Part shown: positions 9,277 through 18,207 of the stretch, in pieces | How the letters are laid out: every line of letters starts with the position of its first letter | Position numbering within the stretch: the first letter of the stretch is position 1 | Program-made: the position numbers and the translations under genes | Source of the DNA: Streptomyces naganishii JCM 4654 | GTDB lineage: Bacteria > Actinomycetota > Actinomycetes > Streptomycetales > Streptomycetaceae | Direction: 5' to 3' | NCBI RefSeq assembly: GCF_014650575.1 | Contig: NZ_BMVF01000004.1 | Location: 372,001 to 436,000, forward strand | DNA length: 64,000 nt | Notes under the pieces: generated by a model | What the model saw: only the letters and a program-made list of their open reading frames with translations | Told to the model about the DNA's origin: nothing | Database searches by the model: none

Positions 9277-9793
9277 CGCCTGTCGTCATGGCGAGGTCGT
9301 CGAGGGCCTGCCGCTCCTCGCGGTTCACCCAGGTCCAGGTGACGGCGGCCGCAGCGAGGCCGACCGGGAGCATTCCCACGATCATGGCGATGCCCTCGGC
9401 CGGGCGCCCGGCGGCGACGACGCCGACGGCGGGCAGGTCGAGCAGGGGCGCGGCCAGGAACAGGTACAGGCAGCGGCCGGGATCGCTCAGCCGGTGCCGG
9501 GTGCGGGCGGCGGCAGGGAGCCAGAAGAGCACGGCGGCGGCCAGCAGGACGGGTTCGGTCAGCAGCGCGCCGCCCGGCGTCCCGTGCCGCAGCGGTTCGC
9601 CGAGCACGGCCCAGCCGTGCGCCAGCACCAGCAGGGGCAGCGCGGCACCGGCGGGCACGCTGACCCGCTGCCACAGCGGCGAGCTCCGGGTCAGCCGCAC
9701 CACGGCGGGGACCACCGCGGCAAGGACGAATCCCGACAGCCCCATCGTCAGGACGGAGGACAGCGTCGAGGACATGTGCGCCGAGTGGTCCAT
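9257..9793 (-). CDS. Small polytopic membrane protein of the oxidase operon
   Basis: 178 residues beginning MDHSAHMSS, with about five hydrophobic segments and the block PLLDLPAVGVV. A histidine-rich N-terminus followed by several membrane helices recalls CtaG-type cytochrome oxidase copper-assembly proteins, but the protein is shorter than typical CtaG (about 280 aa) and I cannot confirm that family. ATG 9793 was preferred over GTG 9799 because AGGGGG lies about 8 nt upstream of the ATG. It sits 14 bp downstream of the small oxidase-linked gene and overlaps the HAD gene. Confidence 0.65.
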   Translation of the reverse strand: MDHSAHMSSTLSSVLTMGLSGFVLAAVVPAVVRLTRSSPLWQRVSVPAGAALPLLVLAHGWAVLGEPLRHGTPGGALLTEPVLLAAAVLFWLPAAARTRHRLSDPGRCLYLFLAAPLLDLPAVGVVAAGRPAEGIAMIVGMLPVGLAAAAVTWTWVNREERQALDDLAMTTGGEPRVP

Positions 9794-9806
9794 CCCCACG
9801 CCCCCT

Positions 9807-10181
9807 TCAGTCTTCCTCGGCGGCGGTGCCGTGCAGCGCCATGGCGATCGCGACGGCGAGCAGCGGCACGGCGAGGGCCAGCAGCCACAGGCCGTAGACG
9901 AAGGCCAGCGCGACGAGTGCGCAGCCGAAGGCGGCCGGCGGCACGGCGGCCGCGCCCCGGTAGGGCAGCCGGTAGCGGACCTGCTGGTCGGGGCCGGAGC
10001 GCGAGGACGCCAGGACGGCGAGCGCGGCCAGTTCGAGCAGGACGACGACTCCGCCCCACAGCCAGAACACCAGGGAGCTCTCCCCGTAGATGCCGAGCAC
10101 CGCGAGCAGTACGCCGTTGAGCACTCCCCAGCCCGCGACGACGAGGTACGGCAGCCGGCCCTTGAGTCCGTCCCGGTTCAC
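9807..10181 (-). CDS. Small membrane protein coupled to oxidase subunit I
   Basis: 124 residues with four hydrophobic segments in two pairs (LVVAGWGVLNGVLLAVLGIY, LVFWLWGGVVVLLELAALAVLA, then two more near the C-terminus). Its GTG start overlaps the ctaD stop (GTGA) and AGGAGG stands about 10 nt upstream. Its size and position fit a small accessory or subunit III/IV-like polypeptide of the heme-copper oxidase, but no recognisable subunit III motif is present. The loop SSRSGPDQQVRYRLPYRG is cytosolic or extracytosolic depending on topology, which I cannot settle. Confidence 0.65.
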   Translation of the reverse strand: MNRDGLKGRLPYLVVAGWGVLNGVLLAVLGIYGESSLVFWLWGGVVVLLELAALAVLASSRSGPDQQVRYRLPYRGAAAVPPAAFGCALVALAFVYGLWLLALAVPLLAVAIAMALHGTAAEED

Positions 10182-11857
10182 GAGCCGCTCGCCTCCTTCG
10201 CGGCCGGCGTCCCGCCCTCGCGCTGTCTGAGGTCCAGCAGCGGGGCGAAGCTGGTGACGGGCGGGACGGGCCGGCCGGGGGCGAAGTTGAGGCGCGGCGG
10301 CGGCGAGGTCGTGGCCCACTCCAGGGTGTACGCGTCCCACGGGTTGTCGCCCGCCGGCCGGCACCGGCCGAGCGCGGCCTTGCGCAGCGTCCACAGCACA
10401 TTGACGGTGAACGCGGTCATGGCGAGGGCGAGGACGCCCGCGCCGATACTGGCGAGCAGGTTGAGCCAGGCGAAGCCGTCGAACGTGGCGTACGTCGCCA
10501 CCCTGCGCGGCATGCCCAGGTAGCCGAGGGCGAACATGGGCAGGAAGGTCAGGTTGGTGCCGATCACCAGCAGCCAGAAGTGCAGCCGGCCCAGCCGTTC
10601 GCCGAGCATCACGCCGGTCACCTTCGGGAACCAGTAGTAGACGGCGGCGAAGAGGCCGAAGGCGCTGCCCGCGAACAGCACGTAGTGCAGGTGGGCGACG
10701 ATGAAGTAGCTGTCGGTGACGTGGTAGTCGATCACCGGGGTGCCGATCATGATGCCGGTGAGCCCGCCGATCAGGAACTGCGGGATGAAGGCCAGCGCGA
10801 ACAGCATCGGCACGGGGAAGCGCAGCCGGCCGCCGAGGACGGTGCCCACCATGCCGAAGTACTCCACACCCGCGGGTACCAGCAGGGCGATCGAGGTCAG
10901 CGAGTAGTAGTCGTTGGTGGCCTGCCCGGTGGCGAACATGTGGTGGCCCCACACGCTCATCGAGATGGCGGCGAACACCAGCAGCGACAGCGCGGTGCCC
11001 TTGTAGCCGAAGAAGCGGCGGCCGGAGAAGACGGCGAGCACCTCGGCCACCGCGGCCAGGAACGGGAAGAACATCACGTACACCACGGGGTGGCCGTAGA
11101 ACCAGAACAGGTGCTGGTAGCCGATGTTCCACACGTTGGAGGCGAAGACGGACGCGTCGGCGCGGCCCACGGCGAGCAGGGTGAGCGCGGCGAGCAGGGC
11201 GGGGAAGGCGCCGATCACCATCAGGCAGGTGGCGATCATCGACCAGCAGAAGACGGGCAGGCGCAGCATGGTCATGCCGCGGGCGCGCCGGCGCAGCACC
11301 GTCCACAGCACGGCCCAGCCCATGATGATGACCCCGGTGGTGGCGAGCATGACGCCGCCGATCCACAGGTCCGAGCCGATGCTGGGCGAGTGCTCCTTGT
11401 CGGCCATCGGCGGGTAGGAGAACCAGCCGTCGGCGTGGGCGCCGTTGGGGGTGGCGAAGCCGGAGAGCATCATCACCGCGCCGAGCACGTAGAGCCAGTA
11501 GCCCAGCAGGGTCAGGCGGGGGGCGGCGATGCCGGGGGCGCCGATCTGGAGGGGCACCAGGTAGACGCCCATGCCGATGGCGAACGGGGTCATGACCATG
11601 TAGATCATGCCGGAGCCGTGGATGGTGAAGACCTGGTTGTAGGTGAGGGGGTCGAGGAAGTGCTCGTCGGGCTGGGCGAGCTGACCGCGCATCAGCAGCG
11701 CGAGGACGCCCATGAGCAGGAGCAGCACCAGCGAGGTGGCGACGGTGAGCAGTCCGATGCGCTTGTGGTCGGTGGAGGTGGCCCAGCCCAGCCAGCCGCT
11801 CGGCGCGACGGGCCGGCCGCCGGTGGCCTCCTTGTCCTCGGGGGGTGCGACCGTCAT
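10178..11857 (-). CDS. ctaD: Cytochrome c oxidase subunit I (heme-copper oxidase)
   Basis: 559 residues, ATG start overlapping the ctaC stop. The heme-copper core is clear: IHGSGMIYM (heme ligand), YGHPVVYVM with CuB ligand H256 and the cross-linking Tyr260, VWGHHMF (two CuB histidines) and FIVAHLHYVLFAG (heme ligands). In A1-type oxidases the second motif reads HPEVY, and its glutamate ends the D proton channel. Here residue 258 is valine. The YS pair used by A2-type enzymes is also not obvious. It is an alternative oxidase rather than the housekeeping aa3 enzyme, inferred from this change and from its location among formate dehydrogenase genes. Confidence 0.9.
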   Translation of the reverse strand: MTVAPPEDKEATGGRPVAPSGWLGWATSTDHKRIGLLTVATSLVLLLLMGVLALLMRGQLAQPDEHFLDPLTYNQVFTIHGSGMIYMVMTPFAIGMGVYLVPLQIGAPGIAAPRLTLLGYWLYVLGAVMMLSGFATPNGAHADGWFSYPPMADKEHSPSIGSDLWIGGVMLATTGVIIMGWAVLWTVLRRRARGMTMLRLPVFCWSMIATCLMVIGAFPALLAALTLLAVGRADASVFASNVWNIGYQHLFWFYGHPVVYVMFFPFLAAVAEVLAVFSGRRFFGYKGTALSLLVFAAISMSVWGHHMFATGQATNDYYSLTSIALLVPAGVEYFGMVGTVLGGRLRFPVPMLFALAFIPQFLIGGLTGIMIGTPVIDYHVTDSYFIVAHLHYVLFAGSAFGLFAAVYYWFPKVTGVMLGERLGRLHFWLLVIGTNLTFLPMFALGYLGMPRRVATYATFDGFAWLNLLASIGAGVLALAMTAFTVNVLWTLRKAALGRCRPAGDNPWDAYTLEWATTSPPPRLNFAPGRPVPPVTSFAPLLDLRQREGGTPAAKEASGS

Positions 11858-12558
11858 GCCGCCGCCCCGGCGAGCGGCTGCCCGTGCAGGAACCGGTCGT
11901 ACTCGTCGGGCGGGACCGCCTTGATCCAGAAGTCCATCGCGTAGTGCCGCTCGCCGCAGAACTCCGCGCACCGGCCGCGCCAGCGGCCCTCGTGGTCGAG
12001 GGTGAGGGTGAAGGTGTTCACGTGGTCGGGGAAGGCGTCCATCTTGTAGCGCAGGTCCGGGATCCACAGCGAGTGGATCACGTCCTTGGCGGTCAGCCGC
12101 AGGCGCACCGGGCGGCCGGCCGGCACGACCAGCGTGGGCAGGTCCCTGCCCCGGCAGGTGCCGGTGACGCTGCGCTTGACCGGTGACTGCGGGTAGGAGA
12201 ACTTCCAGCACCACTGGAAGCCGGTGACGTCGACCGTCACGGGTGTGCTGCGGGGCGGCCGGTGCTCCCGGTGGTTCTGCCAGGCGGTCCAGGCGACGAG
12301 GAAGACCGCGAACGCGGTCAGGACGCCGACGTAGTACTTCTCCAGCGTGGGCCGTTCCGGCTGCCCCGTGACCGGCGTGCCGCGCGCGGCACGGCGGCGC
12401 AGGAGGGCGTGGCCGAGCAGGGCGAGGACGACGAGGAAGACGAAGCCCGCGATCGCGGACTCCAGGGCGAAGACGCTGCCGAAGACGTGGCGCTGGACCA
12501 CCCTGTCACCCCTCGCCGGCCCTGCGGCTGCCCCGGACACACATACGACCACTCCCAT
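11854..12558 (-). CDS. ctaC: Cytochrome c oxidase subunit II
   Basis: About 234 residues. Two N-terminal membrane segments (FALESAIAGFVFLVVLALLG and VLTAFAVFLVAWTAW) are followed by an extracytosolic cupredoxin domain. The CuA site is complete: an upstream His in DVIHSLW, then CAEFCGERHYAM giving the CxExCxxxHxxM ligand pattern. FQWCWKFSYP is the aromatic entry motif for electrons from cytochrome c. No C-terminal heme c domain is fused. The start is uncertain: ATG 12558 was chosen, GTG 12582 would add eight residues, and a shorter start near VVQRHVFG is possible. It is the first gene of the minus-strand oxidase operon. Confidence 0.88.
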   Translation of the reverse strand: MGVVVCVSGAAAGPARGDRVVQRHVFGSVFALESAIAGFVFLVVLALLGHALLRRRAARGTPVTGQPERPTLEKYYVGVLTAFAVFLVAWTAWQNHREHRPPRSTPVTVDVTGFQWCWKFSYPQSPVKRSVTGTCRGRDLPTLVVPAGRPVRLRLTAKDVIHSLWIPDLRYKMDAFPDHVNTFTLTLDHEGRWRGRCAEFCGERHYAMDFWIKAVPPDEYDRFLHGQPLAGAAA

Positions 12559-12690
12559 CGCGCCCCGCCGCACCGCGGCCACCCGGACATTACGGTCATG
12601 CCGGACAGTGTGCGAGCGGACACACCGCCGTACCGCAGCCGGGAGTCCCCCCGCGTCCCGCGCTCACACCTCCCGGCGCGGGAGGCGTCT

Positions 12691-12715
12691 GTTTCGCGCG
12701 GGACGACAGGGGTAC
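12691..12715 (+). promoter_or_regulatory. SigB-type promoter of the hemerythrin-formate dehydrogenase operon
   Basis: GTTT at 12691-12694, a 15-nt spacer and GGGTAC at 12710-12715 match the known Streptomyces SigB consensus (GNNT, 14-16 nt, GGGTAC/T) with no mismatch. The -10 element ends 35 nt before the ATG of the hemerythrin gene. The match is by eye; the transcription start has not been shown. Confidence 0.65.
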
Positions 12716-12749
12716 TTCGCAGCAGCCGGACCGGAAGGAGGCGACGCGT

Positions 12750-13781
12750 ATGCCCAGCCGCACGCAGGTGCAGCGTCTGCTCGCGGACGGCCTCGACTAC
12801 GAGGAGGCCGGACGCCGGCTGGGGGTGCCCGCGGGACAGGCCTTCCTGATCGCCACGGGACTGCCCGCCGACGGCGGGGACACCCTCACCACCGCGGAGC
12901 AGCACCGCCCCGGCATGCCCCAGGAGTCCACCCAGCACCTGGCGAACCCGCCGGCCGGCAATCCCACCGGCAAGGACGTGGTGCCGCGCTGGCTCGAGCG
13001 GCGCGCCGGCGGCGACGGGCCGATGCGGCGGGCCGCCGAGGCCCGCGACGCCTGTCCCGAGGGCGACCGGGCGCCCGGTGACGTGCACGAACTCACCGCC
13101 GTGCTGACCCGCGACCACGACCGCGTCAACGCGCTGCTCAAGCAGCTCAAGGCGCTGCCGGGGCTGAAGAAGGGCGGTTCACCCGCCCAGCGGTCACGGC
13201 GCGAGTCCATCGTCGACCTGATCGCCGAGGCGCTGGCCAGTCACGAACCCTCCGAGCAGCAGTACCTGTGGCCCACCGTGCGTGAGGCGCTCGACGAGGG
13301 CGACCGGCTGGCCGACGAGGCGCTGGAGCAGGAGCGCGAGGGCGCGGGCACCCTGGCCGCGCTCCAGGGCGCCTCGCCCGACAGCGAGGAGTTCGACGAG
13401 CTCGTGGAGCGGCTGGAGTCGCAGTTGCGCAAGCACGTGGCGTTCGAGGATGCCGTGTTCGCCCGGCTGCGGAAGAATCTCCCACGCGAGGACCGCGAGC
13501 GGCTGGGCTCCGAGGTTGTCCGGTCCTGGAGGACCGGACCGACCCGGCCCCACCCGCACGCGCCGCAGCAGCCGCCCGCCGCGGTGGCCGCGGCCGGCGC
13601 CGCGGCCGCGGCGACGGACCGGGCGCGGGACAAGGCCGGCGGACGGCCCGCTGACCGCAAGGGCACCGAGGACGAGAGCAGGAGCGACGTACCGCAGGAG
13701 CAGGGGCCGGCGGCCTCGAAGGAACCGCGGGAGCGGACGGGCCGGAAGAACGAAGGCTTCGGACAGAGCAAAGGGCTGTGA
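12750..13781 (+). CDS. Hemerythrin HHE-domain protein upstream of formate dehydrogenase
   Basis: 343 residues, ATG behind GGAAGGAGG. The N-terminal ~40 residues form a small helical segment (LADGLDYEEAGRRLGVPAGQA) resembling a DNA-binding or docking helix-turn. The centre carries an HHE-type hemerythrin domain: HELTAVLTRDHDRVN, ASHEPSEQQYLWPTV and LRKHVAFEDAVFARL give the repeated His/Glu ligands of a non-heme diiron centre. The last 90 residues are Ala/Pro-rich and charged, probably disordered. It ends 3 bp before fdh and is surely co-transcribed. It may sense or scavenge O2 or NO for the oxygen-sensitive selenoenzyme, which is inference. Confidence 0.85.
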   Translation: MPSRTQVQRLLADGLDYEEAGRRLGVPAGQAFLIATGLPADGGDTLTTAEQHRPGMPQESTQHLANPPAGNPTGKDVVPRWLERRAGGDGPMRRAAEARDACPEGDRAPGDVHELTAVLTRDHDRVNALLKQLKALPGLKKGGSPAQRSRRESIVDLIAEALASHEPSEQQYLWPTVREALDEGDRLADEALEQEREGAGTLAALQGASPDSEEFDELVERLESQLRKHVAFEDAVFARLRKNLPREDRERLGSEVVRSWRTGPTRPHPHAPQQPPAAVAAAGAAAAATDRARDKAGGRPADRKGTEDESRSDVPQEQGPAASKEPRERTGRKNEGFGQSKGL

Positions 13782-13784
13782 GAC

Positions 13785-16700
13785 ATGGGCGTACGCACGT
13801 GGATCGACTCCTGGCCGGTCTACCGCCAGCTCAAGGGGACCGATCCCCTGGGCCGCGGGGCCGCCGCCAAGAGCGGGCCGACCGCACGGCTCACCCCCCG
13901 GGTCGCCTCCGCCGACCGGGTGGTGAAGTCCGTCTGCCCGTACTGCGCCGTGGGCTGCGGCCAGAACGTCTACGTCAAGGACGAGCAGGTCACCCAGATC
14001 GAGGGTGACCCCGACTCCCCCATCTCCCGTGGCCGGCTGTGCCCCAAGGGCGCCGCCAGCCTCCAGCTGACCACCGGAAGCGCCCGCGGACACCATGTGC
14101 TGTACCGCAGGCCGCACGGCACCGAGTGGGAGCGCCTGGACCTCGACACGGCGATGGACATGATCGCCGACCGGGTGATCAAGTCCCGCCGCGACGGCTG
14201 GCAGTGGGAGGCGGACGGCGTCCGCACCCGGCGCACCCTCGGCATCGCCAGCCTCGGCGGGGCGACGCTGGACAACGAGGAGAACTATCTGATCAAGAAG
14301 CTCTTCACCGCCATGGGCGCCATCCAGATCGAGAACCAGGCGCGTGTTTGACACTCCTCCACCGTTCCCAGTCTGGGAACCTCGTTCGGCCGCGGCGGCG
14401 CGACCACCTTCCAGCAGGACCTGCAGAACTCCGACTGCATCGTCATCCAGGGCTCGAACATGGCCGAGTGCCATCCGGTCGGGTTCCAGTGGGTGATGGA
14501 GGCCAAGGCCCGCGGCGCGAAGGTGATCCACGTCGATCCGCGGTTCACCCGGACCAGCGCCCTGGCCGACGTGCACGTGCCGCTGCGCGCGGGTTCGGAC
14601 ATCGCCTTCCTCGGCGGGATCATCAACTACGTCCTGAGCAACGACAAGTACTTCCGTGACTACGTGGTGGCGTACACCAACGGGCCGATCGTGCTCGGCG
14701 AGGACTTCCGGGACACCGAGGACCTCGACGGCGTGTTCTCCGGGCTCGACCCGGACAGCCGCAGCTACGACAACACCAGCTGGCAGTACGAGGGCATGGA
14801 GGTGCAGGCGGCCTCCGGGCAGCGCGACCAGGAGTACGACAAGCGCACCGGCGACAGCAGCGCGGTGACCGCGGCGGCGCGCGGCGAGGCCCACGGCTCG
14901 GGCGGCGCCGACATAGGAGAGGGCAGGCCCGAGCGCGACGAGAGCATGACCCACCCGCGGTGCGTGTTCCAGGTGCTCAAGCGGCACTACGCCCGCTACA
15001 CGCCCGAGATGGTCGAGCGGATCTGCGGGGTGCCGCAGGAGCAGTTCCGGCAGGTGTGCGAGCTGGTCACGGAGAATTCCGGGCGCGAGCGGACCACCGC
15101 GTTCGCCTACGCGGTCGGCTGGACCCAGCACACGGTGGGCGTGCAGTACATCCGCGGGGCCGCGGTGCTGCAGCTCCTGCTGGGCAACATCGGCCGGCCG
15201 GGCGGCGGCATCCTCGCGCTGCGCGGGCACGCCTCCATCCAGGGGTCGACGGACATCCCCACCCTGTTCAACCTGCTGCCCGGGTACATCCCGATGCCGC
15301 ACGCGCACAAGCAGGAGGACCTGGACGCCTTCGTGCACGCCGAGGCGGCGAGCAAGGGCTTCTGGGGCGGCATGCGCTCGTACCTGGTGAGCCTGCTCAA
15401 GGCCTACTGGGGCGAGGCGGCCACCCCGGACAACGACTTCTGCTTCGACTACCTGCCGCGGCTGACCGGCTCGCACTCCACCTACGAGACGGTGATGGCC
15501 CAGCTGGAGGGCACCTGCAAGGGCTACTTCCTGTACGGCGAGAATCCCGCCGTGGGCTCGGCCAACGCCAAGCTGCAGCGGCTCGGCATGGCCAACCTGG
15601 ACTGGCTGGTCGTACGGGACTTCTCGCTGATCGAGTCGGCCACCTGGTGGAAGGACGGCCCGGAGATCGAGACCGGGGAGCTGCGCACCGAGGACATCGG
15701 CACCGAGGTGTTCTTCCTGCCGGCCGCCGCGCACACCGAGAAGGACGGCAGCTTCACCAACACCCAGCGGCTGCTCCAGTGGCACCACCAGGCCGTCGAG
15801 CCGCCCGGCGAGGCGCGCAGCGACCTGTGGTTCACCTTCCACCTGGGGCGGATCATCCGGCAGAAGCTCGCCGGTTCGACCGACCCGATGGACCGGCCGC
15901 TGCTGGATCTGACGTGGGACTACCCGACGAAGGGCGAGATCGCCGAGCCCGAGGCGGAGGCGGTGCTGGCGGAGATCAACGGCTATGACGCCGAGGGCCG
16001 TCCGCTGACCTCCTACGAGCAGCTCAACCCCGACGGTTCCACCGCGTGCGGCTGCTGGATCTACTGCGGCGTCTACACCGACGGCGTCAACCAGGCGGCC
16101 CGCCGCAAGCCGGGCAAGGAGCAGAACTGGGTGGCGAACGAGTGGGGCTGGGCCTGGCCGGCCAACCGCCGCATCCTCTACAACCGCGCCTCGGCCGACC
16201 CGGACGGCAAGCCGTGGAGCGAGCGCAAGGCACTGGTGTGGTGGGACGAGGACGAGGCCGAGTGGACGGGCCACGACATCGCCGACTTCTCCAAGGACAA
16301 GTCGCCCCACCACCAGCCGCCGCCGGACGCGAGGGGCGCCGAGGCGCTGTCGGGCACCGACGCGTTCGTGATGCAGGCCGACGGCAAAGCATGGCTGTAC
16401 GCGCCCGCGGGTCTCACGGACGGGCCGCTGCCGGCCCACTACGAGCCGCAGGACTCGCCCTTCCCCAACCTGCTCTACAAGCAACAGCGCAATCCGGTAC
16501 GGCAGTTGATGCCGCCGCATCCGGACAACCGCTACCAGCCCAGCCCCGATGACCCGGGCGCCGAGGTGTTCCCGTACGTGGCCACCACCTACCGGCTCAC
16601 CGAGCACCACACGGCCGGCGGCATGACGCGCTGGCAGCCGTATCTGGCCGAGCTGCAACCGGAGTTCTTCTGCGAGGTCTCTCCGGAACTGGCCGCGGAG

Positions 16701-17045
16701 CGGGGCCTGGAGCACACCGGGTGGGCGACGATCGTCAGCGCCCGGGGCGTGATCGAGGCGAGGGTGCTGGTCACCGACCGGATGGCGCCGCTGAGGGTGC
16801 ACGGGCGCGCCCTGCACCAGGTGGGCCTGCCCTACCACTGGGGGCCCAACGGCTACACCACGGGCGACGCGGCGAACGAGTTGCTGCACCTCTCGCTCGA
16901 CCCGAACACCCACATCCAGGAGGCCAAGGCGTTCGCCGTGGACATCCGCCCGGGCCGCCGGCCGCGGGGTCCGGCCTCGGTGGAGCTGGTCCGCTCCTAC
17001 CGGGCGCGTGCGGGCATCGACGAGCACACGGGGACCGAGCTCTGA
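13785..17045 (+). CDS. fdh: Selenocysteine formate dehydrogenase, catalytic alpha subunit
   Basis: 1086 residues if the in-frame TGA at 14349 is read as selenocysteine (Sec189). The context NQARV-U-HSSTVPSLG matches the active site of E. coli FdnG (NQARV-U-HGPTVASLA). It continues FGRGGATTFQQDLQNSDCIVIQGSNMAECHPVGFQW without a change of frame. The N-terminal [4Fe-4S] cluster uses C51, C54, C58 and C86. The body is a bis-MGD molybdopterin oxidoreductase and the C-terminus has the dinucleotide-binding domain (PYHWGPNGYTTGDAANEL). The enzyme oxidises formate to CO2. No twin-arginine signal is present, unlike FdnG, so the site should face the cytosol. An extra loop near residues 330-385 is polar. 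It is co-transcribed with the hemerythrin gene. Confidence 0.95.
14349..14380 (+). promoter_or_regulatory. Sec UGA codon and bacterial SECIS hairpin
   Basis: The TGA at 14349-14351 is followed by a perfect 7-bp stem, GTTCCCA (14364-14370) with TGGGAAC (14374-14380), closing a GTC loop. The loop begins 19 nt after the TGA and its first base is G. Both fit the bacterial SECIS rules (a loop 16-37 nt from the UGA with a G among the first loop bases), which position SelB and tRNA-Sec on the ribosome. Confidence 0.88.
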
Positions 17046-17048
17046 CGG

Positions 17049-17082
17049 GACGGAGACCGGGGTTCCTTCCCCGGTCTCCGTC
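17049..17082. terminator. Bidirectional hairpin between fdh and selD
   Basis: A perfect 14-bp stem (17049-17062 with 17069-17082) and a 6-nt TTCCTT loop lie between the two convergent stops. There is no long T-run on either side, as is common in Streptomyces, so termination is inferred from the strength and placement of the hairpin. Confidence 0.75.
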
Positions 17083-17091
17083 GCGGGGGCC

Positions 17092-18117
17092 TCACCGCAG
17101 GACGACCGAGTGCTGCCCGCGCGGGAGGAGTTCGCCGATCACCGGGGCGCCCGGGATCTCGCCCGCGACCAGCAGGCCGCCGGAGGTCTGGGCGTCGGCG
17201 AGCAGCAGGCGCGTGTCGGTGTCGGCGCCGCCGAAGTCCGTGTGCGGCGCGACCCATTCGAGGTTGCGCCGGGTGCCGCCGCTGACGTAACCGTCGCGGA
17301 CGGCCTCGCGGGCGCCGTCCAGATACGGCACGGCGGCGGTGTCGACGACCGCGGTCACGCCCGACGCCCGTGCCAGTTTGTGCAGATGGCCGAGGAGGCC
17401 GAAGCCCGTGACGTCGGTCGCGCAGGACGCGCCGGCGGCGAGGGCGGCGGCGGACGCGTCGCGGTTGAGGGCCACCATGGTGGCCACCGCCTGCTCGAAC
17501 CGCTCGCCGGTCGCCTTGTGACGGTTGTTCAGCACGCCGAGGCCCAGGGGTTTCGTCAGCGACAGCGGCAGCCCGGGCCGGCCCGCGTCGTTGCGCAGCA
17601 GCCGCGCCGGGTCCGCGAGTCCGGTGACGGCCATCCCGTACTTGGGTTCGGGGTCGTCCACGCTGTGTCCGCCGCCCACGTGGCAGCCCGCCTCGGCGGC
17701 GACCTCGAGGCCGCCGCGCAGCACCTCGCGGGCCAGCTCGAACGGCAGCACGTCACGCGGCCAGGCCAGCAGGTTGACGGCGAGGAGCGGGCGGCCGCCC
17801 ATGGCGTAGACGTCGGACAGTGCGTTGGCCGCGGCGATGCGCCCCCAGTCGTAGGGGTCGTCGACGACGGGGGTGAAGAAGTCGGCGGTGGAGACCATCG
17901 CCTGCGCGGGGGTGCCGTCCGGCGCGGGCAGCGCGACGACGGCCGCGTCGTCGCCGGTGGCGAGCCCGACCAGGAGCGGCGCCCCGCCGGGGGCCGGCAG
18001 CGCCGCCGACAGGCCGCCCAGCACGTCCTCCAGTTCGCCGGGCGGGATCTTGCAGGCGCAGCCGCCGCCGTGGGCGAACTGCGTGAGCCGTACGGGGGTT
18101 TCGTGGGTGGCGGTCAT
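17092..18117 (-). CDS. selD: Selenophosphate synthase SelD
   Basis: 341 residues. It makes selenophosphate from selenide and ATP, the selenium donor for SelA. The N-terminal catalytic motif is HGGGCACKIP, with C20 and K23 corresponding to E. coli Cys17 and Lys20; this SelD uses cysteine, not selenocysteine, so it does not depend on its own product. The AIR-synthase-like ATP-binding core follows (GDDAAVVALP, DFFTPVVDDPYDWGRIAAANALSDVYAMGG, GGGHSVDD). ATG 18117 starts the protein; the open frame upstream runs antisense through the tRNA and selB and is not part of it. It converges with fdh at a strong hairpin. Confidence 0.96.
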   Translation of the reverse strand: MTATHETPVRLTQFAHGGGCACKIPPGELEDVLGGLSAALPAPGGAPLLVGLATGDDAAVVALPAPDGTPAQAMVSTADFFTPVVDDPYDWGRIAAANALSDVYAMGGRPLLAVNLLAWPRDVLPFELAREVLRGGLEVAAEAGCHVGGGHSVDDPEPKYGMAVTGLADPARLLRNDAGRPGLPLSLTKPLGLGVLNNRHKATGERFEQAVATMVALNRDASAAALAAGASCATDVTGFGLLGHLHKLARASGVTAVVDTAAVPYLDGAREAVRDGYVSGGTRRNLEWVAPHTDFGGADTDTRLLLADAQTSGGLLVAGEIPGAPVIGELLPRGQHSVVLR

Positions 18118-18207
18118 GACGGTCTCCGGGGTCGGTGACGGTGGAGCGGCGGTTCGGCCTGGGGGGTCGCCGGTTCGGGCGGGGCCGTCCGGTAGCCTGA
18201 CGGCGGT

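Noticed and set aside
14349..14351. TGA read as tryptophan (alternative code)
   Set aside because: Other genes in the window use TGA as their stop, and a tRNA-Sec with UCA anticodon is present.
14349..14459. Reading the formate dehydrogenase as a pseudogene broken by a stop
   Set aside because: The TGA is at the known Sec position with a SECIS hairpin, and selA, selB, selC and selD are all present.
13194..17027. A 1277-codon open frame on the minus strand opposite the formate dehydrogenase
   Set aside because: It is a shadow created by GC-biased third positions. The plus-strand frame carries the 4Fe-4S, Moco and Sec motifs and homology, while this one shows none.
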